A stretch of 64,000 bases of DNA from Confluentibacter lentus (GTDB taxonomy: Bacteria > Bacteroidota > Bacteroidia > Flavobacteriales > Flavobacteriaceae). Below the pieces are notes generated by a model, which did no database searches, was not told the DNA's origin, and saw only the letters and a program-made list of their open reading frames with translations. Position numbers and translations under genes: made by a program. The first letter of the stretch is position 1; every line of letters begins with the position of its first letter. The stretch covers positions 62,001 to 126,000 of the forward strand of contig NZ_NIHE01000001.1 of NCBI RefSeq assembly GCF_002806995.1, read 5' to 3'. This document shows positions 1 to 24,776 of this stretch, piece by piece.

Positions 1-2
1 TG

Positions 3-248
3 GCCCGTAGAAAAGGTTTAGATTGGTATATTGGTGGCATTAATTCGGATGGAAGAAGGGAAAAAGTTCAGAATTTAAAATTTGATTTTTTACCTGAAGG
101 AACATCATACAAACTAACATTAATTGCTGATGGCGCGCATGACACCTTGTTTTCAACAAAATATATGGTGGTTGATAAATCTACTTCGATTGACGTAACC
201 ATGCTTCGTCGTGGTGGCTTTGCGGCCTATTTAAGTCCGATTAAATAA
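3..248 (+). CDS. GH97 glycoside hydrolase, C-terminal end (partial)
   Basis: The left edge cuts this gene; only about 81 C-terminal residues are visible, ending in a TAA stop. The frame opens with ARRKGLDWYIGGIN, which closely parallels [15 protein letters not shown] near the end of the complete GH97 protein that starts at 301. The rest reads like the all-beta C-terminal domain of GH97 enzymes. The next gene starts 52 bases downstream on the same strand, so this is probably the first of two tandem GH97 paralogues. The catalytic domain lies outside the window, so retaining versus inverting mechanism and substrate cannot be judged. Confidence 0.8.
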   Translation, partial: ARRKGLDWYIGGINSDGRREKVQNLKFDFLPEGTSYKLTLIADGAHDTLFSTKYMVVDKSTSIDVTMLRRGGFAAYLSPIK

Positions 249-300
249 AAACAAACTAAAACTAAAGTAATAACTAAAAGGAAATTTTAAAATCTAAAAA

Positions 301-2232
301 ATGAAAAAATTAATTGTTTTATGCTGCTTATTAATATCGTCAGCAATGATCTCGCAGAATGCGGAAGTGGTAAGTCCCGATGGCAAACTAAAAGTAAATG
401 TTTCTGTTGATAATGGTAAAATTTTATATTCAGTAGCTTACAATAATAAAGTGATGATTGAAAATTCTCCTTTAGGTTTAGTAACCAATGAAGGAGATTT
501 TACTGAAAACATGAGCTTTATCGAATCTACCACTAATAAGGTCGATAAAAGTTATACCCAAGAAAAAATCAAGCAATCTTCGATTACCTATAAAGCCAAT
601 ACTTTAAAATTCACGGTTACAAATAAGGATAAAAAACAGCTATCTGTGGCATTCCAAGTAAGTAATAATGATATTGCATTTAGATACGAAATCCCAAGTT
701 GGGGCGAAACCATGTCTTGCGTGGTTGAAAAAGAAGTTACGGGCTATAAATTCCCAAGTACAACAACAACATTTCTTTCGTCCATGATGAATCCTATGAG
801 CGGTTTTGCACGTACAGCGCCAAGCTACGAAAGCACATATACTGCAGATGTTGCCATGAGCACCAATACCGATAAAAATGGTTATGTGTTTCCGGGATTA
901 TTTCGTGTTGAAAACAATGGTTGGGTATTATTATCTGAAACTGGTGTGTCAAGTCTATATAACGCTTCCCATTTAAGCAACTATAACAATGGCATGTATA
1001 ATGTAGAATATCCAGACGTAAAAACGAATAATGGTTTTGGTAGTGTAGGTGCTCAAGTGGGGCTTCCAGGAATGACCCCATGGCGTACCATTACCGTTGG
1101 TGAAACATTAAAACCTATTGTAGAAACAACCATTTCTTATGATGTGGTTGAACCTCTTTATGAAGCTTCCCAAGACTTTAAATATGGTCGCGGAAGTTGG
1201 AGTTGGATAGTTTGGCAAGATGAGAGCATGAATTATGAGGATCAGGTTAAATATATTGATTTGGCTGCTGCCATGAATTTCGAATACATTTTAATTGATG
1301 CTTGGTGGGATAAAAATATTGGGTATGATAGAATGAAAGAACTTATCCAATATGCAAAATCTAAAGGTGTTGATGTGTTTCTTTGGTACAATTCCAATGG
1401 GATTGTAAATGATGCTTTCCAAACCCCAAAAGATAAAATGAACACGTCCATTGTTAGAAAACGTGAAATGAAATGGCTTAAAGAAGTCGGTGTAAAAGGC
1501 TTAAAAGTCGATTTTTTTGGTGGTGATAAACAAGAAACCATGCGCTTATATGAAGAGATTCTTTCAGATGCTAATGATTATGGACTTATGATTATTTTCC
1601 ATGGTGCAACCCTTCCTCGTGGTTGGGAACGCATGTATCCTAATTTTGTAGGTAGTGAAGCAGTTATAGCTTCAGAGATGCTTATTTTTACTCAAGATGC
1701 CCGAAACAAAGAATCTTTTTATGCATCATTGCACCCTTTTATTCGTAATTCTGTTGCGAGTATGGAATATGGTGGTGTTTTTTTAAACAAGTATTTAAAC
1801 AAGGGTAACACCAAAGGGCAAGAACGTTTAACAACCAATATCTTTCAATTGGCTACTAGTGTACTTTACCAAAATTCGTTGCAAATGTTTGGTTTAACAC
1901 CAAACAATCTTGAAGATACACCAGCATATCAACTGGACTTTTTAAGAAACGTACCAACCACTTGGGATGAAACTGTGTTTCTTGATGGTTATCCAGGTAA
2001 ATATGTGGTATTGGCGCGTCGTCATGGAGATAATTGGTACATAGCAGGTATTAATGCAGAGAAAACCGCAAAAAATTTAAAACTAAAATTCCCTATGCTT
2101 GCAGATGGTAAAGCAAAAATTTATAACGACGACAAAAATAAAAACGCATCTTTAGAGGATATTAAAATTTCTAAAAAAGGAGAAATTTCAATAACAATAC
2201 AACCTAATGGGGGATTTGTATTAACTAATTAG
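301..2232 (+). CDS. GH97 family alpha-glycosidase (retaining type, probable alpha-galactosidase)
   Basis: This is a 643-residue secreted enzyme with an N-terminal signal peptide (about residues 1-19). It has the GH97 layout: N-terminal beta-sandwich (about 22-280), TIM barrel (about 290-560) and a C-terminal beta domain. The barrel contains [10 protein letters not shown] with Asp404 where retaining GH97 enzymes carry the nucleophile; inverting SusB-type enzymes use a glutamate base instead. Glu453 and Glu459 in GSEAVIASE are acid/base candidates. Retaining GH97 members characterised so far are alpha-galactosidases, so removal of alpha-galactosyl decorations is the best guess. It sits 6 bases before a GH43 gene and shares its transcription unit. 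Substrate is inferred from family only. Confidence 0.88.
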   Translation: MKKLIVLCCLLISSAMISQNAEVVSPDGKLKVNVSVDNGKILYSVAYNNKVMIENSPLGLVTNEGDFTENMSFIESTTNKVDKSYTQEKIKQSSITYKANTLKFTVTNKDKKQLSVAFQVSNNDIAFRYEIPSWGETMSCVVEKEVTGYKFPSTTTTFLSSMMNPMSGFARTAPSYESTYTADVAMSTNTDKNGYVFPGLFRVENNGWVLLSETGVSSLYNASHLSNYNNGMYNVEYPDVKTNNGFGSVGAQVGLPGMTPWRTITVGETLKPIVETTISYDVVEPLYEASQDFKYGRGSWSWIVWQDESMNYEDQVKYIDLAAAMNFEYILIDAWWDKNIGYDRMKELIQYAKSKGVDVFLWYNSNGIVNDAFQTPKDKMNTSIVRKREMKWLKEVGVKGLKVDFFGGDKQETMRLYEEILSDANDYGLMIIFHGATLPRGWERMYPNFVGSEAVIASEMLIFTQDARNKESFYASLHPFIRNSVASMEYGGVFLNKYLNKGNTKGQERLTTNIFQLATSVLYQNSLQMFGLTPNNLEDTPAYQLDFLRNVPTTWDETVFLDGYPGKYVVLARRHGDNWYIAGINAEKTAKNLKLKFPMLADGKAKIYNDDKNKNASLEDIKISKKGEISITIQPNGGFVLTN

Positions 2233-2237
2233 GAGTA

Positions 2238-3593
2238 ATGAAAAAAACAATAATTACGCTTAAACTTCTTTTAAGTTATTTTATAGTAGCTGCACAAAAT
2301 CCTATTGTGCAAACAAATTATACAGCAGATCCAGCTCCGATGGTCTACAATGGTAAGGTATATTTATACACAAGTCACGACGAAGATGAATCTACTTGGT
2401 TTACTATGAATGACTGGCGATTATATACTACAGAAGATATGGTCAATTGGACCGATCATGGAGCTGTATTGTCCTATAAAGAATTTAGTTGGGCTAAAAT
2501 GAATGCGTGGGCTCCTCAATGTATTGAGCGAAAAGGGAAATTTTATATGTATGTACCCATTACGGATCGCCAAGGAAAGAATGGTATTGGTGTTGCTGTT
2601 TCTAATAGTCCTTATGGCCCATTCATTGATCCATTAGGAAAACCTTTAATTTCCAATAGCAATGCCGATATCGATCCAAGCGTTTTTATTGATGATGATG
2701 GACAAGCCTATTTATTCTGGGGAAATCCTGTTTGTTACTATATAAAATTGAATGAAAACATGATTTCCTATGAAGGCGACATCAAACAAATCGCTAATAC
2801 CATAGAAGCATTTGGCAAGCGTGAAGGAAAGGTAAATGAAGAAAGACCAACGACTTATGAAGAAGGACCTTGGCTATATAAACGCGATAATCTCTATTAT
2901 TTGTTTTTTGCCGCAGGCCCCATATCAGAACATATCGGTTATTCAACCAGTAAAAATATAACAGGACCTTGGAAATACCAAGGTGTTGTCATGCCTACCC
3001 AAGGTAACGCATTTACCAATCATCCTGGTGTTATCAATTTTAAAGGAAAAAGCTATTTTTTCTATCACAATGGCGCATTGCCTGGAGGTGGTGGTTTTAC
3101 CCGTTCCGTATGTGTAGAAGAACTTAAATTTAATAAAGACGGCACCATCGCACAGATGAATATGACAGAAGGCATCAAACAGAGTTTAAGCCCGTTAAAT
3201 CCCTATGCTATAAATGAAGCAGAAACTATAGCTTGGTCGGAAGGCGTAAAGTCCATGGAAAATAATGTTGTTGGTAATTTTATTACGGCCAAATATAATG
3301 ATGCTTACACCAAAGTCAAAGATGTAAATTTCCGTAAAGAAGGAGCCTCAAAATTTAAGGCAAGAGTTGGCACAACCCATAATGGAAATGTATCTATGGA
3401 AATAAGATTGGACAGTAAAGAAGGTGAGCTACTTGGGGCGATAAAAGTACCAATGACTGGAGGTAATGACCGCTGGTCGCTACAAACAATTGATATTAAC
3501 AAAGTAACGGGAATTCACGATTTATATTTTATTTTCAAAGGAAAGGCAGCTAGTCAGATTATGTATTTTGATTATTGGATGTTTTCTAATTGA
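2238..3593 (+). CDS. GH43 arabinofuranosidase/xylosidase with C-terminal CBM6-like domain
   Basis: This 451-residue protein has a signal peptide (cleavage near AAQ, residue 20) and a five-bladed GH43 propeller over about residues 21-310. Asp31 in TADPAP is the general-base candidate, Asp146 in DIDPS the pKa-modulating aspartate, and Glu209 in the EEGPW motif the general acid. The last 130 residues (from [10 protein letters not shown]) look like a CBM6 beta-sandwich, a common partner of GH43 enzymes acting on arabinoxylan. It starts 5 bases after the GH97 stop, so the genes are probably translationally linked. Removal of arabinofuranosyl side chains is inferred from family and neighbours; xylosidase activity is possible. 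Confidence 0.87.
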   Translation: MKKTIITLKLLLSYFIVAAQNPIVQTNYTADPAPMVYNGKVYLYTSHDEDESTWFTMNDWRLYTTEDMVNWTDHGAVLSYKEFSWAKMNAWAPQCIERKGKFYMYVPITDRQGKNGIGVAVSNSPYGPFIDPLGKPLISNSNADIDPSVFIDDDGQAYLFWGNPVCYYIKLNENMISYEGDIKQIANTIEAFGKREGKVNEERPTTYEEGPWLYKRDNLYYLFFAAGPISEHIGYSTSKNITGPWKYQGVVMPTQGNAFTNHPGVINFKGKSYFFYHNGALPGGGGFTRSVCVEELKFNKDGTIAQMNMTEGIKQSLSPLNPYAINEAETIAWSEGVKSMENNVVGNFITAKYNDAYTKVKDVNFRKEGASKFKARVGTTHNGNVSMEIRLDSKEGELLGAIKVPMTGGNDRWSLQTIDINKVTGIHDLYFIFKGKAASQIMYFDYWMFSN

Positions 3594-3685
3594 AAAACAT
3601 GCCCCAAAATATATGTGAAGGCAAGCAAAATGAATCAATTGAATAAAAACAGCTAATAACGAAAGTTTTGTAATTATAAATAAAA

Positions 3686-5035
3686 ATGAAAATTATTAAT
3701 CAACATCTAAAAAACGGAATATTACTGATTTTCGCAATCAGCTATTCTTTTGGTCAAAATCCCCTCATTAGAGATCAGTTTTCTGCCGATCCATCCGCTA
3801 GGGTTTTTGGTGACAAAGTTTATGTATTTCCTTCGCATGACATTTTAGCCACCGAAGGCAAAGGACGCAAAGATTGGTTTTGCATGGAAGATTATCATGT
3901 GTTTTCTTCTGAAAATTTAACCGATTGGACGGACCACGGTACCATTGTAGAACAAAACAAAGTAGCTTGGGTAAAACCAGATAGTTACAGTATGTGGGCT
4001 CCGGATTGTATTGAAAAAGATGGTAAATATTATTTCTATTTTCCATCGACCATTAAAGACTCTCTGACAAATGTGAGAGGCTTCACCATTGGGGTTGCTA
4101 TTGCCGATAAACCCGAAGGTCCTTATGTTACAGAACCTCTGCCTATTCCGAATGTGAGAGGCATCGACCCGAATGTGTTTATTGATAAAGACGGACAAGC
4201 ATACATGTACTGGTCGCAAGGAAACATCTATGGAGCAAAACTAAAAGATAACATGCTTGAATTGGATTCTGAAGTAAAAACACTTGGAGACTTACCAACA
4301 AAAGGATTGAAAGAAGGTCCTTATCTTTTTGAAAGAAATGGTATTTACTATCTAACCTATCCGCATGTTGAAGATAAAATTGAACGTTTGGAATATGCTA
4401 TTTCAGATAATCCATTAGGGCCTTTTAAAGTGACTGGTGTTATTATGGATGAATCACCAACGGGTTGTTGGACGAATCATCAATCTATCATTGAATTCAA
4501 AAACCAATGGTATTTATTTTATCATCACAACGATTATTCGCCAAATTTTGATAAAGCACGATCTATCAGAGCCGATTACTTAAACTTTAATGCAGATGGC
4601 ACCATTCAAAAAGTCATTCCTACTTTAAGAGGCGTTGGTGTTGCAAATGCTACCAAACAAATTGAAATAGATAGATATAGTGCGATAAGTGAGCAAGGTA
4701 CATCCATTGCTTTTATTGACACCTTAAACACCTTTAAAGGCTGGAAAACAGTATTCAATCAACCCAATGCTTGGATACAATATGATAATGTGGATTTTGG
4801 TAAAAAACGTTTAAAATCTGTTGTTGTAAAAGCGAAGTCTGAAACTGATGCCATTCTTGAAATCAGAAGCAATGCTGCAAATGGCCCTGTTATTGCCGAA
4901 GTAAAAATTCCAAAAAGCAGCGATTGGAAAGAAGTAAAAGTTTCATTAAAAAAGTTTGAATCCAATAATCAAAATCTGGTTGCCATATCAAAAACCGATA
5001 CTGTTATTGAAACGGATTGGATAAAGTTTGAATAA
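3686..5035 (+). CDS. GH43 glycoside hydrolase with C-terminal beta-sandwich
   Basis: This 449-residue secreted GH43 protein has a signal peptide ending near SFGQ (residue 24). The catalytic triad pattern is complete: Asp35 in SADPS, Asp161 in GIDPN and Glu210 in KEGPY. A C-terminal region of about 120 residues (from near 330) resembles a CBM6-type beta-sandwich. It shares the start pattern QNPxxxxxxxADP with the preceding GH43 gene, so the two look like diverged paralogues. A 92-base gap separates them, and the GH2 gene follows after 9 bases. It is likely an exo-acting arabinofuranosidase or xylosidase; the exact linkage cannot be read from sequence. Confidence 0.86.
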   Translation: MKIINQHLKNGILLIFAISYSFGQNPLIRDQFSADPSARVFGDKVYVFPSHDILATEGKGRKDWFCMEDYHVFSSENLTDWTDHGTIVEQNKVAWVKPDSYSMWAPDCIEKDGKYYFYFPSTIKDSLTNVRGFTIGVAIADKPEGPYVTEPLPIPNVRGIDPNVFIDKDGQAYMYWSQGNIYGAKLKDNMLELDSEVKTLGDLPTKGLKEGPYLFERNGIYYLTYPHVEDKIERLEYAISDNPLGPFKVTGVIMDESPTGCWTNHQSIIEFKNQWYLFYHHNDYSPNFDKARSIRADYLNFNADGTIQKVIPTLRGVGVANATKQIEIDRYSAISEQGTSIAFIDTLNTFKGWKTVFNQPNAWIQYDNVDFGKKRLKSVVVKAKSETDAILEIRSNAANGPVIAEVKIPKSSDWKEVKVSLKKFESNNQNLVAISKTDTVIETDWIKFE

Positions 5036-5044
5036 CTCAAATAA

Positions 5045-8191
<3,147 letters not shown>

Positions 8192-8220
8192 ACACAATTA
8201 ATTAACAAATATATTAAACA

Positions 8221-9963
8221 ATGAAAAAGACGCAATTAATACTCCTATCATCCATCATGGCTTTGGCCTCACTCAGCGGAGTTAATGGACAGACTAAAAA
8301 AAGCAAAGTTAAAAATCCACCGGTATTTTCAAACTTTGTTTACCAAGGCAATGACCAAGTATACATAGACAATCCCTTGAAACCAGACGAGTTTTACACG
8401 CCTATTTTACAAGGATGTTATCCAGACCCTGCCATTACAAGAAAAGGCGATGATTATTACATGGTTTGTTCATCATTTGCCATGTTTCCAGGTGTACCTA
8501 TTTTCCATTCAAAAGATTTAGTTAACTGGACTGACTTAGGCGGTGTTTTAAATAATGTAGCAGAATTCAATCCACACGATACAGGCATTAGCGCTGGTGT
8601 TTATGCCCCTGGTATTACCTACAATCCTCACAACGATACCTTCTACATGATTGTAACGGCTTTTTCAGGCGGTTTAAACAATATTATTGTAAAAACGAAA
8701 GACCCTATGAAAGGTTGGGGAAGCCCAATTAAACTTGGTTTTGGCGGTATCGATCCTTCCATTTTCTTTGATGATGATGGTAAAGGTTACATCGTTCATA
8801 ATGATGCACCTGATCAAGGAAAAGAACTTTACAATGGTCACCGTGTGATTAAAGTTTGGGATTATGATGTTGAAAACGATAAAGTAATTCCCGGAACTGA
8901 TAAGATTATAGTTGATGGAGGTGTAGATCTTTCTAAAAAACCAATTTGGATAGAAGCACCACATATTTACAAAAAAGATGGCAGCTACTATTTAATGTGT
9001 GCCGAAGGTGGTACTGGTGGCAATCATACAGAAGTGATATTTAAAAGTGACAGCCCTAGAGGTCCTTATATTCCTGCGCCGAACAACCCCATACTTACTC
9101 AAAGATTTTTCCCTAAAGAACGTAAAAATAAAGTGGATTGGGCAGGGCACGCCGATTTAGTTAAAGGGCCAAACGATCAATATTACGGGGTGTTTTTAGC
9201 GGTTCGTCCAAACGAAGAGCATAGAGTAAACACAGGTCGTGAAACCTTTATTTTACCGGTAGATTGGTCTGGAGAATATCCTGTTTTTGAAAATGGATTG
9301 ATTCCTTTAGAGCCTAAATTAAAAATGCCCAAAGGTGTAGAAAACAAAACGGGTAAAGATGGTTTTTTTCCTAACGGAAACTTTACATTTTCAGATAACT
9401 TTACTTCAGAAAAATTGGATAACCGTTGGATAGGTTTAAGAGGCCCACGTGAAGCATTTATATCAAAAACAAAAAATGGTTTACAAATTAATCCGTTTGA
9501 AACCAATATCAAAGAAATGAAGCCTACTTCTACACTTTTCCATCGTCAAATGCATAATACCTTTTCATTAACAACAACTTTAGCATATAAACCAAACTCA
9601 GAAAAAGATTTGGCGGGCGTTGTTGCATTACAAAATGAAAACTCAAACTACGTGTTTGGTATTACTAAAAAAGGTGAAGATTATTTCTTGTTGTTACAAA
9701 AAAACCAACGTAAACAGAGAAGTCGTGAAACAGAATCTACTATTGTTGGCAGCACTAAAATTGATGTTAAAAACCCTATTACACTTCAAATAAAAGCGAA
9801 TGGTGATAAATATGAATTTAGTTATTCCACAAATGGAACTGATTTCACAAATGTTGGCGGAACAGTTTCAGGAGATATTTTATCTACCGATGTAGCTGGA
9901 GGTTTTACTGGTTGTTTATTGGGCTTATATGCCACTACAACTAATGATGCCGTGCCTCAATAG
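8221..9963 (+). CDS. GH43 beta-xylosidase/arabinofuranosidase (XynB-like)
   Basis: This is a 580-residue secreted enzyme with a signal peptide ending near NGQ (residue 24). The N-terminal propeller carries Asp69 in YPDPA, Asp178 in GIDPS and Glu245 in WIEAPH. Motifs PGVPIFHSKDLVNW and GRETFILPVDW are typical of XynB-like GH43 enzymes that also have a C-terminal concanavalin-like beta-sandwich, here about residues 385-575. Such enzymes release xylose or arabinose from xylo-oligosaccharides. It is the last gene of block A; a strong terminator lies 27 bases beyond its stop. Confidence 0.88.
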   Translation: MKKTQLILLSSIMALASLSGVNGQTKKSKVKNPPVFSNFVYQGNDQVYIDNPLKPDEFYTPILQGCYPDPAITRKGDDYYMVCSSFAMFPGVPIFHSKDLVNWTDLGGVLNNVAEFNPHDTGISAGVYAPGITYNPHNDTFYMIVTAFSGGLNNIIVKTKDPMKGWGSPIKLGFGGIDPSIFFDDDGKGYIVHNDAPDQGKELYNGHRVIKVWDYDVENDKVIPGTDKIIVDGGVDLSKKPIWIEAPHIYKKDGSYYLMCAEGGTGGNHTEVIFKSDSPRGPYIPAPNNPILTQRFFPKERKNKVDWAGHADLVKGPNDQYYGVFLAVRPNEEHRVNTGRETFILPVDWSGEYPVFENGLIPLEPKLKMPKGVENKTGKDGFFPNGNFTFSDNFTSEKLDNRWIGLRGPREAFISKTKNGLQINPFETNIKEMKPTSTLFHRQMHNTFSLTTTLAYKPNSEKDLAGVVALQNENSNYVFGITKKGEDYFLLLQKNQRKQRSRETESTIVGSTKIDVKNPITLQIKANGDKYEFSYSTNGTDFTNVGGTVSGDILSTDVAGGFTGCLLGLYATTTNDAVPQ

Positions 9964-9990
9964 AAATTAACACAAGATATTTATAATTTA

Positions 9991-10031
9991 AAATCAACCT
10001 ATTCTTAATTCCTCGAATAGGTTGATTTTTT
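9991..10031 (+). terminator. Rho-independent terminator ending PUL block A
   Basis: A perfect 14-bp inverted repeat (AAATCAACCTATTC at 9991-10004 and its complement at 10015-10028) with a 10-base loop runs into a T tract. It lies directly behind the GH43 stop and splits the + strand enzyme genes into two units. The remaining 226 bases before the GH67 start should hold the promoter of the second unit; no clear TAnnTTTG box was found there. Confidence 0.88.
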
Positions 10032-10257
10032 AAACAATATAATTTTCTTTGTTAAATTTTAAGAATTAGAATTGACTTTTATAGAAATCTAGAGTCTAAT
10101 ATAACCCAACACCTATCTTCCTACTTTAAACCTGATAAATTCATTATCTAAAAAATTAGTATAGTAAAGTCGGGTTTTAAAATGGAGACATTAAATAATG
10201 AAAGATGATTACGGAGTTAGTACCTATCGTAATTACTTAATAAATTAAAACTATCAA

Positions 10258-13223
<2,966 letters not shown>

Positions 13224-13272
13224 ATTTTTAAACTTACCAACTAAAAAACCAACTAAACTAAAAAAGATCACT

Positions 13273-14202
13273 ATGCAAAAATCGACTCACATTTCCATAT
13301 TTAAGCAATCGGTTGTTTTAGCAATTACCTTTTTATTATTTCTCACTTGTAAATTCACTTATGCCCAAGAAATAATTCAATTATATCCTTCTAATGTTCC
13401 AAATTCCAAAACATCAGATATCAAAGAATCTGGAGAAGGTATTTACAGAAATGTCACCAATCCTACCCTAGAATACTTTAAGCCCAACCCTGATAAAGTT
13501 TCAGGAACAGCTATTATTATTGTCCCAGGTGGTGGTTACAGTGTGGTAGTTTACAATGGCGAAGGCGTTACAAACGCTAAAGCTCTGGCTGAGCAAGGTA
13601 TTGCTGTATTTGTATTAAAATACCGTTTACCTAATGATGCGATTATGCAAGAAAGGAAAATCGGCCCGTTACAAGATGCACAGCAAGCCATCAAACTGGT
13701 GAGGGAAAACGCTGAAAAATGGGGATTGGATAAAAATAAAATTGGCATCATGGGCTTTTCAGCTGGGGGTCATTTAGCTTCAACGGCGGCGACTCATTTT
13801 GAAAAATCTTATATTGAAAATTCAAACAATACCAGTTTACGTCCCGATTTTCAAATTTTAGTATATCCTGTCATAAGCATGACCAAAGAATTAACGCATT
13901 CTGGTTCTAGAAATGCTTTGATAGGTGAAAATCCGAGTCAGGAAGATATTCAACTTTTTTCAAATGAAATGCAAGTGAAGGCAAACACACCTCCCGCATA
14001 TTTAACCCATACCGCGGATGATAAAACGGTGGATGTAGATAACAGTATTGTTTATTTTCAAAAACTAAGACATCTTAAAGTAGATGCAGAAATGCATATT
14101 TATCCGAAAGGTGATCACGGATTTATTTTTAGACACCCAGGCTGGATGAATCCTTTATTTGAGTGGATGAAAAGAAACGATTGGATGAAAAAAGATTTAT
14201 AA
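13273..14202 (+). CDS. Alpha/beta-hydrolase esterase (BD-FAE / acetylxylan esterase-like)
   Basis: This is a 309-residue secreted alpha/beta-hydrolase. After a long hydrophobic signal segment (about 15-31) it has VPGGGYSVV at the oxyanion loop, Ser163 in GFSAGG as nucleophile, an aspartate in the TADDKTVD region and His282 in KGDHGF. The layout matches the bifunctional feruloyl/acetyl-xylan esterase-like group often found in xylan loci. Its sequence is unlike the CE1 genes downstream, so it is a separate esterase family. Acetyl versus feruloyl preference is undetermined. Confidence 0.85.
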   Translation: MQKSTHISIFKQSVVLAITFLLFLTCKFTYAQEIIQLYPSNVPNSKTSDIKESGEGIYRNVTNPTLEYFKPNPDKVSGTAIIIVPGGGYSVVVYNGEGVTNAKALAEQGIAVFVLKYRLPNDAIMQERKIGPLQDAQQAIKLVRENAEKWGLDKNKIGIMGFSAGGHLASTAATHFEKSYIENSNNTSLRPDFQILVYPVISMTKELTHSGSRNALIGENPSQEDIQLFSNEMQVKANTPPAYLTHTADDKTVDVDNSIVYFQKLRHLKVDAEMHIYPKGDHGFIFRHPGWMNPLFEWMKRNDWMKKDL

Positions 14203-14226
14203 AAACAACTAAATATTAATTACTAA

Positions 14227-16457
<2,231 letters not shown>

Positions 16458-16465
16458 TCAGAATC

Positions 16466-18899
<2,434 letters not shown>

Positions 18900-18918
18900 C
18901 AATAAAATATAACACTAA

Positions 18919-20052
18919 ATGAAAAAAATAGCATTACTTATAGTATCCTTTTTTGCACTCATAAATTCTTATGCGCAAGAAAATACGTTTCCTGCAAACA
19001 CAAAACCTGCCTCAACCAACATCGCAGGAGCACAATATCCAAGAATTGATAACGAAAGAAAAGCCTATTTTAGAATTGAAGCACCTGCAGCAGATAGTAT
19101 TTCTGTCAGTTTAGGAAATATTGCTTTAACAAAAGACGAGAAAGGCGTTTGGACAGGCGTTACAAAACCGTTGGATCCCGGGTTTCATTATTACACATTG
19201 AAAATCAATGGCGTTAATGTGAACGACCCATATAGTGAAACCTTCTATGGTATGAGTCGTATGGCAAGTGGTATTGAAGTACCAGAAGAAGGTGTTGATT
19301 TTTACAGCATTAAAAATGTACCTCATGGTAAGATAGAATCCCATTGGTATCTGGCCAATTCTACTGGAGAAACTCGTTTGGCTTATGTTTACACACCACC
19401 GGGATATGATAAAAATTCAACTGAACGTTACCCAGTTTTGTACTTACAACATGGTATGGGCGAAGACCGTCGTGCTTGGGCAAACCAAGGTCTTACCAAT
19501 TTTATTCTTGACAATCTTATTGCTGAAGGCAAAGCCAAACCGATGATTATTGTTATGGAAGATGGTGGCATAGCGCAAGCTTTTAATAGTCCGAAAAGAC
19601 CTCAGGATAAAAATTTCTGGGATGGTTTTGAAGATATCATGATTAAAGATCTAATTCCAAATATTGATGCTAATTACCGCACAAAAAGCGATCGATTGAA
19701 TCGCGCTATAGCTGGTTTATCTTTGGGAGGCACTCAAACGTATCAAATTTCGCAAGCTAACCTTGACAAATTCTCTTCAATAGGCATTTTTAGTGCGCCA
19801 TTTGGTTTTCCGGGTGTTGAAACGGGCTATAATGGATTGCTTAAAACCCCAGAAGAATTCGCCAAACAAGTAAAGTTGTTTTATGTAACCATGGGTTCTA
19901 AAGAAGGGGCTCGTGCTGGTAGAAGCACTCATGAAGAATTAGAAAAAGCAGGTGTAAAACATGTTTATTATGAAGCTCCGGGTACGGCACATGAATTCCA
20001 AACTTGGAGAAAAAGTTTATATGGCTTTGCACAACTGCTTTTCCAAGATTAA
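18919..20052 (+). CDS. CE1-type esterase with N-terminal E-set domain
   Basis: This 377-residue secreted esterase has a signal peptide ending at SYAQ (residue 20), an E-set domain (about 30-130) and a CE1 domain with LQHGMGEDR at the oxyanion loop, Ser268 in GLSLGGTQT and His358 in GTAHEFQTW. It shares the GMSRxASGIE block with its neighbours at 17751 and 22462. It is 19 bases from the upstream stop and 35 from the next start. Feruloyl versus acetyl specificity is unknown. Confidence 0.88.
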   Translation: MKKIALLIVSFFALINSYAQENTFPANTKPASTNIAGAQYPRIDNERKAYFRIEAPAADSISVSLGNIALTKDEKGVWTGVTKPLDPGFHYYTLKINGVNVNDPYSETFYGMSRMASGIEVPEEGVDFYSIKNVPHGKIESHWYLANSTGETRLAYVYTPPGYDKNSTERYPVLYLQHGMGEDRRAWANQGLTNFILDNLIAEGKAKPMIIVMEDGGIAQAFNSPKRPQDKNFWDGFEDIMIKDLIPNIDANYRTKSDRLNRAIAGLSLGGTQTYQISQANLDKFSSIGIFSAPFGFPGVETGYNGLLKTPEEFAKQVKLFYVTMGSKEGARAGRSTHEELEKAGVKHVYYEAPGTAHEFQTWRKSLYGFAQLLFQD

Positions 20053-20087
20053 TTAAAATTTCTAAACTAAACTAAAACATAATAAAA

Positions 20088-22375
<2,288 letters not shown>

Positions 22376-22403
22376 TAATAGCTAGTTAACTATACCAATT
22401 ATA

Positions 22404-22436
22404 AAACCCATTGTACACATTTTGTGCAATGGGTTT
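22404..22436 (+). promoter_or_regulatory. Intercistronic hairpin (possible attenuator or weak terminator)
   Basis: AAACCCATTGTAC at 22404-22416 pairs with GTGCAATGGGTTT at 22424-22436 (13 pairs including one G:U, 7-base loop). It is followed by ATCATAAC rather than a long T run. The hairpin lies in the 86-base gap before the double-CE1 gene, so it could reduce its expression relative to upstream genes or mark an mRNA processing end. Confidence 0.6.
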
Positions 22437-22443
22437 ATCATAA

Positions 22444-24384
<1,941 letters not shown>

Positions 24385-24422
24385 ATTTTAGAATATAGAC
24401 TATAGAAAATAGATTTTAGTAT

Positions 24423-24458
24423 AAAAAATGCCTTGACATGAGTCAAGGCATTTTTTTT
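24423..24458 (+). terminator. Rho-independent terminator ending PUL block B
   Basis: AAAATGCCTTGAC and its complement flank a 4-base ATGA loop and lead into a run of eight T. It is positioned 38 bases after the stop of the double CE1 gene. The A tract on its left side could let it work on the opposite strand as well. Confidence 0.9.
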
Positions 24459-24714
24459 GGAGTTATTTATGCAAAGATTATTCTTATTGATATTTCTATT
24501 GCTGTTTTGTACAAGTTCGACGCGTTATATAAAATATGCCATCTTTATAGTGTATAAACCCATATTCCTTTTATAGAATATTTATTTAAGTTTTTTTACC
24601 AAGAATTAACGAACGGTAGATTAAAAGATATTCTTATACTATAAGTTTTAAAATAATAGGAAATATAATCTTTATGATTTTATTCCTATTTCTTATTAAA
24701 GTAAACTTTAAGGT
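24459..24714. other. Convergent intergenic gap between enzyme block and susCD
   Basis: This very AT-rich stretch lies between the two facing terminators. The only thing of note is a 35-codon reading frame at 24469-24576 (+) that starts MQRLFLLIFLLLFC, which looks like an isolated export signal, then stops. No convincing ribosome-binding site, homologue or RNA structure was recognised. It may be the decayed start of a lost secreted protein gene. Confidence 0.4.
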
Positions 24715-24751
24715 AAAAAAAATTGGGGCCACACTTTCATGTAACCCCAAT
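24715..24751 (-). terminator. Rho-independent terminator of the susCD operon
   Basis: Read on the - strand, ATTGGGGTTACA pairs with TGTGGCCCCAAT (12 pairs including two G:U) around the loop TGAAAG, followed by a T tract. It begins 26 bases after the susD stop and faces the + strand terminator at 24423-24458. Confidence 0.88.
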
Positions 24752-24776
24752 CAAACTAAATATAAAAAATACTAAA

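Noticed and set aside
10072-10100. TTGACT followed by TAATAT upstream of GH67, resembling an E. coli promoter
   Set aside because: Bacteroidota sigma factors use TTG/TAnnTTTG, so an E. coli-like match in an AT-rich gap is weak evidence.
10208-10233. Short repeat ATTACG / CGTAAT before the GH67 gene
   Set aside because: Six-base arms with a 14-base centre are expected by chance in DNA this AT-rich; no promoter fits it.
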